Below are positions 53,934 to 63,964 of a DNA stretch of 64,000 bases, piece after piece. The position numbers were made by a program, and so were the translations under genes. Position 1 is the first letter of the stretch. Each line of letters begins with the position of its first letter. Source of the DNA: CAVSVP01 sp963731125 (lineage in GTDB: Bacteria > Pseudomonadota > Gammaproteobacteria > Competibacterales > Competibacteraceae); assembly GCA_963731125.1 (NCBI GenBank), contig CAVSVP010000011.1, forward strand, positions 16,987 through 80,986, written 5' to 3'. Under the pieces are notes generated by a model. That model did not search any database and was not told where the DNA came from. It worked only from the letters and a program-made list of their open reading frames with translations.

Positions 53934-55664
53934 TTAATAACCTGCTGTCATGGCTCCTTGCCTGCGCGTATCCGAAAAGCCGTATAAGCCATCCGGTAGA
54001 CTCGTGACACTTTGGGTGCTACCCATTGCATCCTTGAGCACTACGTTATGACCCATCGCTTTCAACAAGCGAAGCGTGTCAGGACTGAGGCCCTCTTCCA
54101 CCCGCAGCTCATCTGGCAGCCACTGATGATGAACCCGCGGTGCGATGGTGGCTTCGGCAATATTCATATGATGATCAATCACGTTCGTAATTATCTGCAG
54201 CACAGTGGTGATAATACGGGAACCTCCGGGACTGCCGGTAGCCAGAAAGAATTTGCCGTTTTTGAAAATCAGAGTGGGCGACATGGAGCTTAGCGGCCGC
54301 TTGCCGGGGGCAATAGCGTTGGCTTCGTCGCCGATCAGGCCGTAGGCATTGGGAACCCCGGGTTTGGCGGAAAAGTCGTCCATTTCATTATTGAGGAGGA
54401 TGCCGGTACCTGCGGCAACGATATGAGAGCCGTAGCTAAAATTAATCGTATAGGTGGTGGCGACCGCATTGCCATCCTTATCGACAACTGAATAATGTGT
54501 GGTCTGATCCCCTTCAAAAGGGATGGGATCGTTGGGCTTGATTTCGGTGGCGGGACGGGCTTTTGCCAAATTGATGCGTTTAGCCAGTTGCTTTGCATAG
54601 TCTTTAGAGGTCAAGCCGTTAACGGGCACTTTGGTAAAGTCAGGATCCCCCAGGTATTCGCTACGATCGGCATAAGCTAACTTCATGGCCTCGGCCATGC
54701 GGTGGATCGTAGCAGCACTGTTATGGCTCAACTTGCCGATAGGGTAAGATTCCAGCATATTGAGAATCTGAATAATATGAATGCCGCCGGAACTAGGAGG
54801 CGGCATGGAAACGATCTCATAACCTCGATAGGTGCCCCGTACAGGTTGGCGGACAACGGCTTTGTAATTGCGAAGATCTTCCAATGTAATTAAACCGTCG
54901 TTGGCCGCCATGTCGGCAGCGATTTTCTGGGCAATGTCACCTTCATAAAAACCCTTGGGACCTTTTTCGGCGATTTCTCGCAGCGACACAGATAAATCCT
55001 CTTGTGTCAAGGTTTCTCCCACCGCATAAGATACGCCGTCGGGTTTAAAGAAAATTTTCATGGTTTCTGGCCAGGGGAGCATATGCTCCTTGGCGTCTTC
55101 AAGGGAGTTAGCCATGTCTTCACTGACAGGAATGCCTCGTTCGGCTAAGGTAATGGCGGATGACATGACTTCTTTTAAAGACATAGTGCCATAACGCTCC
55201 AGCGCCATAGCCAATCCGGCCACGGTACCAGGTACGCCGACTGCCAGATAGCTATAACGGGAACGTTGGGGGTCCGGTTCGCCTTGGTCATCGAGATACA
55301 TATCGCGGCCAGCAGCGGCAGGAGCCATTTCCCGAAAATCAATGGCGACGGTTTCGTTCTTGTTGGCATCAAAGACTAGCATAAAACCTCCGCCGCCAAG
55401 GTTGCCGGCACGCGGCAAAGTGACCGCTAGCGTAAAGCCAATGGCCACCGCGGCATCTACTGCATTGCCGCCTTTCTGGAGAATCTCAAGACCAATCTGA
55501 GTAGCGGTTGTTTCTTGTGTGGCCACCATGCCCTGGGTGGCAAAAACAGGGTGGATAATGTCTCGTTCGCTGTAAATGGCAGTGTCGGCAGAGGCGGCAG
55601 AGGTAAGCCCTGGAAGCACTGCCCAGACAGCCGTTAGTAGGGCGATAGCAACCTGTTTAGCCAT
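53934..55664 (-). CDS. ggt: Gamma-glutamyltranspeptidase
   Basis: Periplasmic enzyme that splits glutathione and transfers the gamma-glutamyl group; 576 residues. A signal peptide (VAIALLTAVWAVLPGLTSAASA) precedes the large subunit (GMVATQETTATQIGLEILQKGGNAVDAAVAIGFTLAV, AGNLGGGGFMLV). The self-cleaving catalytic threonine is in QTTHYSVVDKDGNAV, and the small subunit follows (GKRPLSSMSPTLIF, TGSPGGSRIITTVLQ). The start could be the ATG at 55724, but the one at 55664 gives a better signal peptide. Confidence 0.94.
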   Translation of the reverse strand: MAKQVAIALLTAVWAVLPGLTSAASADTAIYSERDIIHPVFATQGMVATQETTATQIGLEILQKGGNAVDAAVAIGFTLAVTLPRAGNLGGGGFMLVFDANKNETVAIDFREMAPAAAGRDMYLDDQGEPDPQRSRYSYLAVGVPGTVAGLAMALERYGTMSLKEVMSSAITLAERGIPVSEDMANSLEDAKEHMLPWPETMKIFFKPDGVSYAVGETLTQEDLSVSLREIAEKGPKGFYEGDIAQKIAADMAANDGLITLEDLRNYKAVVRQPVRGTYRGYEIVSMPPPSSGGIHIIQILNMLESYPIGKLSHNSAATIHRMAEAMKLAYADRSEYLGDPDFTKVPVNGLTSKDYAKQLAKRINLAKARPATEIKPNDPIPFEGDQTTHYSVVDKDGNAVATTYTINFSYGSHIVAAGTGILLNNEMDDFSAKPGVPNAYGLIGDEANAIAPGKRPLSSMSPTLIFKNGKFFLATGSPGGSRIITTVLQIITNVIDHHMNIAEATIAPRVHHQWLPDELRVEEGLSPDTLRLLKAMGHNVVLKDAMGSTQSVTSLPDGLYGFSDTRRQGAMTAGY

Positions 55665-55840
55665 AGATTGGATGCGGTTTCTTTCCGGTGACCGGAGTAA
55701 TAGAACAATGTTTGAGTGCAACATGATAAGGGTTCTAATGGGTGCTCAATTTTTTGGCCGTTTCTGGAGTCTAGAAGAAGGCATACATTATTGCCACTGG
55801 GTAAGTCAGGTGTTTGAGCAGATTGATAGTTGAGTTATCT

Positions 55841-56605
55841 ATGGGATTTCTGAAAAATTGGCGCCGCCGTCAAGTACTTCAACGCTTTCGGTTACCCGAG
55901 GTAGCATGGCGAAAGTTCGTGGATAGCCAACCTTTGTTGCATCGTTTAAACGAAAGCGAACTGGCGCGATTGCAGGAATTGGTTATCCTGTTTCTGCGTG
56001 AAAAATCGTTGGAGCCAATTGGAAATCTGGAACTCGATGATGCCATGAGGTTGAGCATCGCTGCTCCGGCCTGCCTGCCGATTCTAAATTTAGGACTAGA
56101 CTACTACACTGGCTGGGTATCGCTAATTATCTATCCGGAAAGTTTTCGAGTACAACATCGATATATTGATGCCGCTGGTGTGGTGCATTATGAGCATTGC
56201 GCACGTGCGGGTGAGGCCTGGTCACGAGGACCGCTCATTCTGTCCTGGGCGGATGTTGTGCAGGTGCCGGCAAGTGCGGGCTATAACGTGGTCATTCATG
56301 AATGTGCTCATAAACTGGACATGCTGAATGGTGTGGCTAACGGTATGCCACCTCTCCATTGGGGGATGGCGATACCGCAATGGACACAGGCTTTTACCTC
56401 GGCCTATGAGGCATTGTGCCAACAGCTGATGGAAGATCGAGAAACGGTAATTAATTCCTATGCCGCCGAAAGTCCAGGGGAATTCTTTGCTGTCGTGAGT
56501 GAGGCTTTTTTTACCATCCCTGGTGCTCTGCATGACGTTTATCCGGCTGTCTATCAACAATTGTGTGCCTTCTATCGCCAAGATCCAGCGGCACGGCTGC
56601 CTTAG
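55841..56605 (+). CDS. mtfA: MtfA-type zinc peptidase
   Basis: Cytosolic zinc aminopeptidase related to MtfA, which binds the Mlc repressor in E. coli. It has 254 residues. The metal site is VVIHECAHKLDMLNG (HExxH), with the downstream glutamate in ESPGEFFAVVSEAFF. The N-terminal FRLPEVAWRKFVDSQPLLHRLNESELARLQELVILFLREKSL is the family's helical part. No ptsG or mlc gene is seen nearby. Confidence 0.9.
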   Translation: MGFLKNWRRRQVLQRFRLPEVAWRKFVDSQPLLHRLNESELARLQELVILFLREKSLEPIGNLELDDAMRLSIAAPACLPILNLGLDYYTGWVSLIIYPESFRVQHRYIDAAGVVHYEHCARAGEAWSRGPLILSWADVVQVPASAGYNVVIHECAHKLDMLNGVANGMPPLHWGMAIPQWTQAFTSAYEALCQQLMEDRETVINSYAAESPGEFFAVVSEAFFTIPGALHDVYPAVYQQLCAFYRQDPAARLP

Positions 56606-56632
56606 CGGGAAGTTTGCAGGCGCATGCGGCCG

Positions 56633-57106
56633 TCAGAATCCAGCACCTGAATGTGGCGGAAACGGAACGATGGGAAGCTTGAGCAGTAAACAGGGATGGG
56701 TAATAACCTGAGCCTGCAGATAGCCGGGAGCAGGCTCTTGCCAAGCCACTGTAATCCTGAGGGTGCTATCGACGAGTTTTACGGAACTGGGCTCAAAACC
56801 GAGCCCATAACCAGCCGTTGGACGTTGCCCCATGGCAATGAGTAATACCCCTTCGCTGGTAAAATCCACCGACGGCGGCGTACGCGGTTGCATGCCCGGG
56901 AAACCTGCATAGAGACGCTTTAGTTCTTCTGGCTGTTGGATCCAGACGACGGCGGGTGCGGAGACGTAGTCTCCGCAATGTGCCGTGTTGCGGAGTACCT
57001 CAGCAGATAACGGTACCTCATTTTTCTTTCCAGGATTAGTAGGTTGAGCACAACTCTGAAGGCCGATAAGCAATCCAATCAGCAGCGTTAATGCCCGGAA
57101 TTTCAT
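56633..57106 (-). CDS. PrcB-like lipoprotein, partner of the upstream subtilase
   Basis: 157 residues. A lipoprotein signal (ALTLLIGLLIGLQSCAQ, Cys19) is followed by a PrcB-type domain (VDFTSEGVLLIAMGQRPTAGYGLGF). PrcB-domain proteins pair with secreted subtilisin-like proteases in several bacteria. The gene overlaps the upstream protease gene by ATGA (57103-57106), which supports a joint function, perhaps as inhibitor or complex subunit (inference). Confidence 0.82.
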   Translation of the reverse strand: MKFRALTLLIGLLIGLQSCAQPTNPGKKNEVPLSAEVLRNTAHCGDYVSAPAVVWIQQPEELKRLYAGFPGMQPRTPPSVDFTSEGVLLIAMGQRPTAGYGLGFEPSSVKLVDSTLRITVAWQEPAPGYLQAQVITHPCLLLKLPIVPFPPHSGAGF

Positions 57107-59763
57107 GGTCTTTCCAACTGTTTTGGGGCATTGGGGTATCTGGACAATCCCTGGATTGGCTCCCCATTCGCAGAAGTCGTCTGAAAGTTTTCTAAGTTGG
57201 CGGAGAAGCCGCTACCAAAATCGAGATTGACCTGATCAACGGTCACTCGGATATCCTCCGGTTCGTCCAAGGTAAGATAAGCGCCGCAGGATTCACCGGA
57301 ATCACAAATCAGACCATCGTTATCAAGATCGCTGCCAGCAAAAATTTCATAGAGGCCAGCCGGCACTTCGGTAAAGCGATAGGCATAGTTACCATCCGCC
57401 TGGCGCGTGGCCACTACGCTGGCCATGGTTTCCCGCGTAGTGGGATCGATAAGAATGGCGAATTGCTGACCCACTTCGCCGTCCTGCAGATTACTGGCCA
57501 CCTGCATAATAACCGGCACTTGGATAGTATTTGCATTGGAAGTCAAGGTAATAGTGGCTGTATAGATGCCATCGGTTAAGCCAGTGCGATTGACTTTTAT
57601 CGTATAACTGCCTAGACCATCGTCATCTACCTGTGGGATAAGTGTTAACCAGCCGCTGGAGTCTTGGTCGGGGGCATTCACAATAAGGGTGTCGCCACCA
57701 CCGTTGGTGACGGTGAGCATCAGTCTGGTGCGGTTTAGGCCGAAATTTAGCGCGCCAGGATCAACCACCAAAATAGGTATGGGAGTAATCGGTGCGCCTC
57801 CGGTAGTGTTAGCCGCAGCGACCACCGCTGTGTAGGCATTGATAAGGCCATGCCCAAAACGATTATCCCGACCCGGCGGACCCAGATCTGTGGTAATGGC
57901 GCCGCTGGCCAGAAGGTTGTCAACGTCTCGGGGGGTCAAGGCCGGGTTAATCCCCCGCATCAGTGCCACAACACCCGCCATGTGGGGAGAGGCCATAGAA
58001 GTGCCTTGGTAGAAGGGATAATCAAAGTTGATACTGCCACCGGCATCAGAGGCGGCTGTGCTGAGCACTCCATCGGGTTTGCCGTCGCCGTTGATGTCAA
58101 AATCCACGTTGCCGCCGGGAGCAGCCACGTCGATAAAAGGACCGACATTGGAATACGGAGCCAGCTCCTTATTAATATCTACCGCACTGACGGAAATGAC
58201 TCCTTCGTAAGAGGCGGGGAAAAAGGGCTCGGCGCTGGCACTATTGCCGGCAGCGGCGACGATAGCGACGCCGGCGGCGTTAATCTCGCGGTAAATAGCC
58301 TGGGAAGCTTCCGAAAATCCTGGTCCTCCCAAACTCAAGTTAATCACATCGGCCTGGCGCGATGGTACCAAGTTCGAGTCATTGGGAAGACCGGCGGCAA
58401 AGCGCAGGGCCTGTTCCACGTCAAAGTCGGTGGCACCTCGCCGGCCCAGCACCCGTAACGGCATGATGCGTGATCCAAAAGCGACTCCTGCCACGCCCAA
58501 ACCATTATTCGTTGCGGCGGCGACAGTACCGCTGACATGGGTGCCGTGAAAAGAGCTGCGGCTCACCGATGCGTTATCGCCTGGATCATTGGGGTCGGGA
58601 TCGATACCGTCACCGTCACCAGCGTTATCGGGATCGCTGATGAAATCGTAGCCTTCGACGAATTGTCCCTGCAAATCCGGGTGATCCAACAATACTCCAG
58701 TGTCCAATACCGCCACGATGGTGTTGTTGCCGGTCTGTAGGTCCCATGCCTGGGGTAGGTTAAGCAGGGGATAATGCCACTGGAGCGGATACAGCTCATC
58801 ATTGGGCATAAAGCTTAATTGGCGCCGGTAATTAAGGGACGCATAAGCCACCTCGGGGCGCATCCGTAGCGCCTTAAGCGCCAATAAGGTAGCTATTTTG
58901 CGACGTAGCACGGGATCGGCCGTAGCGAAACGTTGCTGAGCCTGACCAGCGTACTCGTTACCCAGTTGTTGCAGAGCGTTTATGTGATCCGTCTCTTCCA
59001 AAGCAAGGAGCATATTACGATTCTCTTGACCTCCCTGAACGGCAAGCCCCATGGCTTGTAAATGGGTTTGCAAACCCTGCTTCACTAGCGGTGAAGTATT
59101 GTGGAAGCGAACAATCACTTCACTCGGTACAAATGTATCGCTTAGCCGGGGACCGCGAGTTGCTGGAAGGGAATGCTGTAATCCCACTGTCAGAGTGTAG
59201 TTGGAGGCGCCCTGAAAAGCTTGGACGAGCAAAAAATAATCGCCGGTTTCCGTCACCGGTAAGGTCTCAAATTTTTCCTGGCCGATAGCTGCATCGATAA
59301 GGTTTCCTTCGCTGTCGAAAAGTCCCAGGTCTAGGTCGTCAAAAACGCCATCGCCTGCAATGGACAGAGTAATTATCTGATTAGCCGCCAGTGTCACCTG
59401 ATACCAGTCCTCCTGATCTCCGGAGAGTGCAGAACGGCCGTTGGGACCGGCTCCCGGCAAATTGGCATAACCACCTAAAATAAGGGGATTGGGAATGGGC
59501 TGCGCTTGCTCTAGCGTATCGTTGGCTTGAAAAGGAGAAAATGGATCATTCACATCACTGTCTACCGCGTTGCTGGCGGCCGCCTGAATAACGCCTGCCA
59601 CGCTAAAAGTAAGGGCAGAGCTATCGGTATCGCCGGCGTCGCTATTATCTCCATCGTCGCCGCCGCCACCACCGCCACAACCATAGATAAGAAAACTCAG
59701 TACAACAATGTTAACGAGTGCCGGAAGTGTGCTCAGGCCAGCAGGATTTATAAAACATCTCAC
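57103..59763 (-). CDS. Subtilisin-like serine protease lipoprotein (S8 family)
   Basis: An 886-residue exported protease. It has a lipobox-like IVVLSFLIYGCGGGGGGDDGDN, an N-terminal PPC-type beta domain (about 90-200; GDQEDWYQVTLAANQIITLSI), and a pro-segment. The catalytic domain has the Asp in VAVLDTGVLLDHPDL, the His in FHGTHVSGTVAAAT and the Ser in GTSMASPHMAGVVALM. The C-terminal immunoglobulin-like and metal-binding repeats (DLDNDGLICDSGESCGAY) follow. It should be surface-attached or released. Coupled to the PrcB-like gene. Confidence 0.93.
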   Translation of the reverse strand: MRCFINPAGLSTLPALVNIVVLSFLIYGCGGGGGGDDGDNSDAGDTDSSALTFSVAGVIQAAASNAVDSDVNDPFSPFQANDTLEQAQPIPNPLILGGYANLPGAGPNGRSALSGDQEDWYQVTLAANQIITLSIAGDGVFDDLDLGLFDSEGNLIDAAIGQEKFETLPVTETGDYFLLVQAFQGASNYTLTVGLQHSLPATRGPRLSDTFVPSEVIVRFHNTSPLVKQGLQTHLQAMGLAVQGGQENRNMLLALEETDHINALQQLGNEYAGQAQQRFATADPVLRRKIATLLALKALRMRPEVAYASLNYRRQLSFMPNDELYPLQWHYPLLNLPQAWDLQTGNNTIVAVLDTGVLLDHPDLQGQFVEGYDFISDPDNAGDGDGIDPDPNDPGDNASVSRSSFHGTHVSGTVAAATNNGLGVAGVAFGSRIMPLRVLGRRGATDFDVEQALRFAAGLPNDSNLVPSRQADVINLSLGGPGFSEASQAIYREINAAGVAIVAAAGNSASAEPFFPASYEGVISVSAVDINKELAPYSNVGPFIDVAAPGGNVDFDINGDGKPDGVLSTAASDAGGSINFDYPFYQGTSMASPHMAGVVALMRGINPALTPRDVDNLLASGAITTDLGPPGRDNRFGHGLINAYTAVVAAANTTGGAPITPIPILVVDPGALNFGLNRTRLMLTVTNGGGDTLIVNAPDQDSSGWLTLIPQVDDDGLGSYTIKVNRTGLTDGIYTATITLTSNANTIQVPVIMQVASNLQDGEVGQQFAILIDPTTRETMASVVATRQADGNYAYRFTEVPAGLYEIFAGSDLDNDGLICDSGESCGAYLTLDEPEDIRVTVDQVNLDFGSGFSANLENFQTTSANGEPIQGLSRYPNAPKQLERP

Positions 59764-59844
59764 GGGTCTATTCTCAGGTTCTTGTGGAATTGCGTTACCG
59801 CAGAAAATCGCTGAAAGTGAAGTATCCAGCTCAGTCTTAGCGGA

Positions 59845-60348
59845 TTATGAAGCGCTGTTGAAAAGATCGCTTAACTTGGCTCGCCGCCAGCGGGCGGAGC
59901 TTACCTTCCAAATGCCATCGCCTTGGCTGCTGAACTCAATCTCTAGGTGGTAAGCGTCGGCCCGGAAATCCGCTGCTTCCTCGGCGCTAGCCATGGGGCG
60001 TCCAGCCATGGCAATCAGCAGACTGGCCTGCGCTACATCGGGTGCCGGCAGGGAAAGCGTTTGCACTCGCGTCAACAGATGAATGGATCGGTTACGCAGC
60101 AAGTAAAATCGTAATATGCCGGTTAAGGCTGCCCTATCGCGTCCAGAGTCGTCGCTATAGCGCTGACTGATCAGTTGCCGTAATTCGCTGAAATCTCCGG
60201 TTTCTGCGGCCACTTCGGCTTGATCGATAAGGGCAAGTAGCCTCGCCTCCGCCGAATCGGGTTCTACGGTGCATGCGGTGAGGGTGAGTAAGGCAGTGGC
60301 AGTCAAAATCGTCCATTGACTTAAAGGTATCCTAGCAAGACGTGTCAT
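59845..60348 (-). CDS. Lipoprotein of unknown function
   Basis: 167 residues with a lipobox (LTATALLTLTACTVEP, Cys26) and a helical N-terminal region (LLALIDQAEVAAETGDFSELRQLISQRYSD), then beta strands ending WKVSSARWRRAKLSDL. Small lipoproteins of this pattern occur in gammaproteobacteria, but I do not know a function. It is upstream of the protease gene on the same strand with a gap of 81 bp. Confidence 0.7.
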   Translation of the reverse strand: MTRLARIPLSQWTILTATALLTLTACTVEPDSAEARLLALIDQAEVAAETGDFSELRQLISQRYSDDSGRDRAALTGILRFYLLRNRSIHLLTRVQTLSLPAPDVAQASLLIAMAGRPMASAEEAADFRADAYHLEIEFSSQGDGIWKVSSARWRRAKLSDLFNSAS

Positions 60349-60668
60349 TATTTCTCCGTGGCCGATTCGCCCTTTTGCTGAAAGTCGGCTATAAAGCTGG
60401 CAAGCTTTAGAATATCCCTATTTAAAGAAGGTTAGCCAAACAACTTATTCAAGCTTTACAATTTTCGCCAGGAATGTCTATATCAGGCATATAGACTTTT
60501 GTGCAAATTTACCAAATTTAACCAGTGCCGTAAAAATCAAGAAGGTTGCCAACTTTTTTTAGTAAGGAAGATGTCCCGATTTGCCAACCTGCCGGGTGAT
60601 TCAGAATCAGAGGTAATCCAGTCTGCGGGATGCGGCGACTTTCCTAAACAACGGATACTCTATAGCTC
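60349..60668. other. Intergenic region between divergent genes
   Basis: 320 bp with promoters for the lipoprotein (minus) and the ABC-F protein (plus). A perfect hairpin (GTCTATAT-CAGGC-ATATAGAC, 60476-60496) followed by TTTT resembles an intrinsic terminator on the plus strand although no plus-strand gene precedes it; it may end a short RNA. No coding signal. Confidence 0.45.
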
Positions 60669-62570
60669 ATGCTGACATTACGCCATCTCTCTTTACAGCG
60701 AGGCGGTAAGCCTCTTTTTGAAGACGTTTCCCTGACGATTCATCCCGGCCAAAAGGTAGGGGTGATTGGTGCTAACGGCACGGGTAAGTCGACGCTATTC
60801 GCGCTTTTGTCCGGCGAGTTACATCAGGACGCCGGTGATCTGGAGTTACCTCCGCGCCTGACGATAGCGCACGTGGCCCAGGAAGTGCTGGGAATGCCTC
60901 TGCCCGCCATCGAATTTGTACTCGATGGGGATGCCGAGTTGCGGGAAATCACAGCGGATCTGCAGAAGACCGAGGTCGCCGAAGATGGGGCTCGTCTGGC
61001 GGAACTACATGCCCGATTTGAAGCTGTCGACGGCTATACCGCTCGCAGTCGGGCCGAACGCCTATTAGCCGGACTCGGTTTCACGGCACACCAAATGGAA
61101 CGCCCGGTTGTGGAGCTTTCCGGTGGTTGGCGGGTACGCCTCAATCTTGCCCGGGCGCTAATGTGCCGTTCGGATCTGTTGTTGCTGGATGAGCCTACCA
61201 ACCATTTAGACTTGGATGCAGTGTTATGGTTAGAGCAATGGCTGCAGAGTTACTCCGGTACGTTGTTGTTAATCTCTCATGATCGGGATTTTTTAGATAA
61301 TGTGGTTACTTCCATAGCCCACTTGGAACACCGGCAGATTCGCCTTTATCCCGGCAATTACACGGCTTTTGAAACCCAACGTGCCGCCCGTTTAGCACTT
61401 CAGCAAGCGGCTTACGAAAAGCAACAACGAGAAGTAGCCCATTTGCATGGCTTTATCGACCGTTTTCGAGCTAAAGCGAGTAAGGCCCGCCAGGCTCAAA
61501 GCCGTATCAAAGCCTTAGAACGCATGGAACAAATCACTGCGGCTCACGTGGATTCGCCGTTTCGCTTTCGTTTTGCTGAGCCGGATAAACTACCCAATCC
61601 GTTGCTGAGCTTGGATAAAGTGAAGGCGGGTTACGGTAGCGAAGCCGTGCTTTGGGATGTGAGCTTGGTGATCGATCCTGGTTTGCGTTTAGGGTTGTTA
61701 GGTCCCAATGGGGCTGGCAAATCTACCTTAATTAAATTACTGGCCGGCACGTTGTCGCCCCTTGGGGGGCGGTTCACCGCCGGCCAGGGTTTGGTGATCG
61801 GCTATTTCGCCCAACACCAACTGGAACAGCTGCGGCTCGAATGGAGCCCTCTGCAACACCTGCAGAAGCTAGATTCCAGTGCAACAGAGCAAGAACTACG
61901 CAACTTTCTGGGCGGTTTTGGTTTCCAAGGAAATCAGGCGCTGGAGCCAGTTGCCCCATTTTCGGGTGGAGAAAAAGCCCGTTTGACGCTGGCGCTACTG
62001 GTTTGGCAGCGACCCAATCTGCTGCTGTTGGATGAGCCTACCAACCACTTGGATCTGGAGGTGCGCCATGCACTGACGTTGGCGCTACAGGACTATCAGG
62101 GGGCTCTTGTGGTGGTTTCCCACGACCGTCATCTGTTACGCGCCACCACTGACGCGCTTGTCCTAGTGACGGAAGGTCAGGTCCAGCCCTTCGCGGGAGA
62201 TTTGGAGGATTACCGGAACTGGCTAAATGCCGGCCGACGTTCGGAGGGAACAGCAGCAGATCAGCGTACGGGCGGTGCCGCTGAGCGTCGGGAACAAAGA
62301 CGCAGAGAGGCGGAGCAGCGTAATCAACTTGCCACCAAGCGGCGGCCTCTGGAAAAACGCCTGCGCGTCGTGGAAGAGCGGCTGGAGCAGCTTAACGCCG
62401 ACAAAGCCGAGCTTGCAACGGTGCTGGCTGATCCCGCCCTCTATGAGGAGAGCAATAAACCAAGGCTGAAAGCACTACTGCTGCGCCAGGGGCAACTGGA
62501 AGGAGAACTGGAAAACGTGGAGGCCGAATGGCTGACATTACAGGAAGCGTTAGAAGCTTTGCTGGCGTAG
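60669..62570 (+). CDS. yheS: ABC-F ATPase, YheS type
   Basis: A 633-residue soluble ribosome-associated ATPase with two ABC domains and no membrane part. First Walker A GANGTGKST and signature VELSGGWRVRLNLARAL; second Walker A GPNGAGKST and signature FSGGEKARLTLALL; both Walker B segments are LLLLDEPTNHLDL. The linker between (PtIM) and a charged C-terminal coiled coil (EQRRREAEQRNQLATKRRPLEKRLRVVEERLEQL) are as in YheS/Uup proteins. YheS is involved in relieving stalled translation. Confidence 0.93.
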   Translation: MLTLRHLSLQRGGKPLFEDVSLTIHPGQKVGVIGANGTGKSTLFALLSGELHQDAGDLELPPRLTIAHVAQEVLGMPLPAIEFVLDGDAELREITADLQKTEVAEDGARLAELHARFEAVDGYTARSRAERLLAGLGFTAHQMERPVVELSGGWRVRLNLARALMCRSDLLLLDEPTNHLDLDAVLWLEQWLQSYSGTLLLISHDRDFLDNVVTSIAHLEHRQIRLYPGNYTAFETQRAARLALQQAAYEKQQREVAHLHGFIDRFRAKASKARQAQSRIKALERMEQITAAHVDSPFRFRFAEPDKLPNPLLSLDKVKAGYGSEAVLWDVSLVIDPGLRLGLLGPNGAGKSTLIKLLAGTLSPLGGRFTAGQGLVIGYFAQHQLEQLRLEWSPLQHLQKLDSSATEQELRNFLGGFGFQGNQALEPVAPFSGGEKARLTLALLVWQRPNLLLLDEPTNHLDLEVRHALTLALQDYQGALVVVSHDRHLLRATTDALVLVTEGQVQPFAGDLEDYRNWLNAGRRSEGTAADQRTGGAAERREQRRREAEQRNQLATKRRPLEKRLRVVEERLEQLNADKAELATVLADPALYEESNKPRLKALLLRQGQLEGELENVEAEWLTLQEALEALLA

Positions 62571-62611
62571 AAATTAAGGCCGTATCCTTACTCCTAGCGA
62601 GGATAGTGGTG

Positions 62612-63964
62612 ATGATGAACTGGAACCGCTTACTCTCCCGGGCCCGGCTCGGCAGGGTCGAACACCGCTCCGACACTGAGGCCCGCACGGATTTTCAGCG
62701 GGACTTCGACCGTATCGTATTTTCCTCTGCGTTTCGTCGCTTGCAAGACAAAACCCAAGTCTTTCCCCTCTCGCAGAGCGACTACGTGCGTACCCGTCTG
62801 ACGCATAGCCTGGAAGTTTCCAGTGTGGGGCGCACTCTGGGTACCAAGGTGGGCGACTGCGTTATCCGTCGTCACCACCTGCAAGGCGTTTATCCTCAGG
62901 ACTTCGGGGCTGTGGTGGCGGCGGCATGTCTGGCACACGATATTGGTAATCCCCCCTTTGGGCATTGTGGGGAAGATGCTATTCGGCTCTGGTTCAAGAC
63001 TTCTGCCACAGGACAGGCGATCATCGCGCAGTTGACCCCTGCGCAGCGCCAGGATTTTTTGCAGTTTGAAGGCAATGCTCAGGGATTTCGTCTTATCTCC
63101 CGGTTACAAAGCCCGGACAATCAAGGCGGTATGCAACTGACCTGCGCTACCTTAGGCACTTTTACCAAGTATCCCCGCGCCTCCTGGCTCACCGTTCCCG
63201 AACCGGTAGGTGTTGCTTTTACAAAGTTCGGTTTTTTTCAAGAGGACCTGGATTTGTTTGCGGAAGTTGCCGAGCAACTGGGGTTGCAGCCTGTTGCCCC
63301 TGCTGCTTGGCAGCGGCACCCGTTAGCTTACCTGATGGAGTCCGCGGACGATATTTGCTACCGCATTATCGACGTCGAAGATGCATTTCGCTTGAATCAA
63401 CTGAGTTTCCAGGAAGCCAGCGAGCTGTTAGGACCATTAGCTGAGCCTGCCGACCATGAGCAGCGGCTCACTGCCATTCGCCGCCCTAAGGAGAGAATCG
63501 AGTATTTGCGCGCTAAGGCTATTGGTCAGCTGATTGAACAGGTGTCTGAAAGCTTTATGGCGCATGAAGAAGCCATTCTTAACGGTCGTTTTACGGCGGA
63601 GTTGCTGCATGTCATTCCGGATGCCGCTCATGTACAGACCCTTAAGCAGCAAGCCGAGCAAAAAGTGTATGTGTCTCAACCCGTAGTGGAAATAGCCGCC
63701 GCTGGTTTTGAGGTGCTGGGAGGTCTGCTGCAAGCCTTTGTCACCACGGTCAATGATATTGCAGAACAGGGTGGAGCGGCTTCTCCTAAGAGCCGCATGC
63801 TAATTTATCTGATTCCCGAACAATTTATTGGGACTGGACGGCAGCCCAATACTTGTTTGTACCAACGAGTGCTGGGTATTACGGATTTTGTCGCGGGTAT
63901 GACCGATTCGTACGCTGTGGCGTTGTTCAAGAAAATTACCGGTATTTCTCTACCGTCAGGGTAG
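62612..63964 (+). CDS. dgt: Deoxyguanosinetriphosphate triphosphohydrolase (dGTPase)
   Basis: Splits dGTP to deoxyguanosine and triphosphate. From the ATG at 62612 it has 450 residues. The HD-domain metal ligands are in RTRLTHSLEVSSVGRTLG and CLAHDIGNPPFGHCGEDAI; the late ESADDICYRIIDVEDAF carries the last ligand. GAGGA precedes the ATG; the frame is open further upstream and overlaps the ABC-F gene. Complete in the window. Confidence 0.92.
   Translation: MMNWNRLLSRARLGRVEHRSDTEARTDFQRDFDRIVFSSAFRRLQDKTQVFPLSQSDYVRTRLTHSLEVSSVGRTLGTKVGDCVIRRHHLQGVYPQDFGAVVAAACLAHDIGNPPFGHCGEDAIRLWFKTSATGQAIIAQLTPAQRQDFLQFEGNAQGFRLISRLQSPDNQGGMQLTCATLGTFTKYPRASWLTVPEPVGVAFTKFGFFQEDLDLFAEVAEQLGLQPVAPAAWQRHPLAYLMESADDICYRIIDVEDAFRLNQLSFQEASELLGPLAEPADHEQRLTAIRRPKERIEYLRAKAIGQLIEQVSESFMAHEEAILNGRFTAELLHVIPDAAHVQTLKQQAEQKVYVSQPVVEIAAAGFEVLGGLLQAFVTTVNDIAEQGGAASPKSRMLIYLIPEQFIGTGRQPNTCLYQRVLGITDFVAGMTDSYAVALFKKITGISLPSG

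Noticed and set aside
60476..60500. Hairpin plus T-run as terminator of a plus-strand gene
   Set aside because: No plus-strand gene lies upstream within range; recorded only as a possible end of an unknown small RNA in the intergenic entry.
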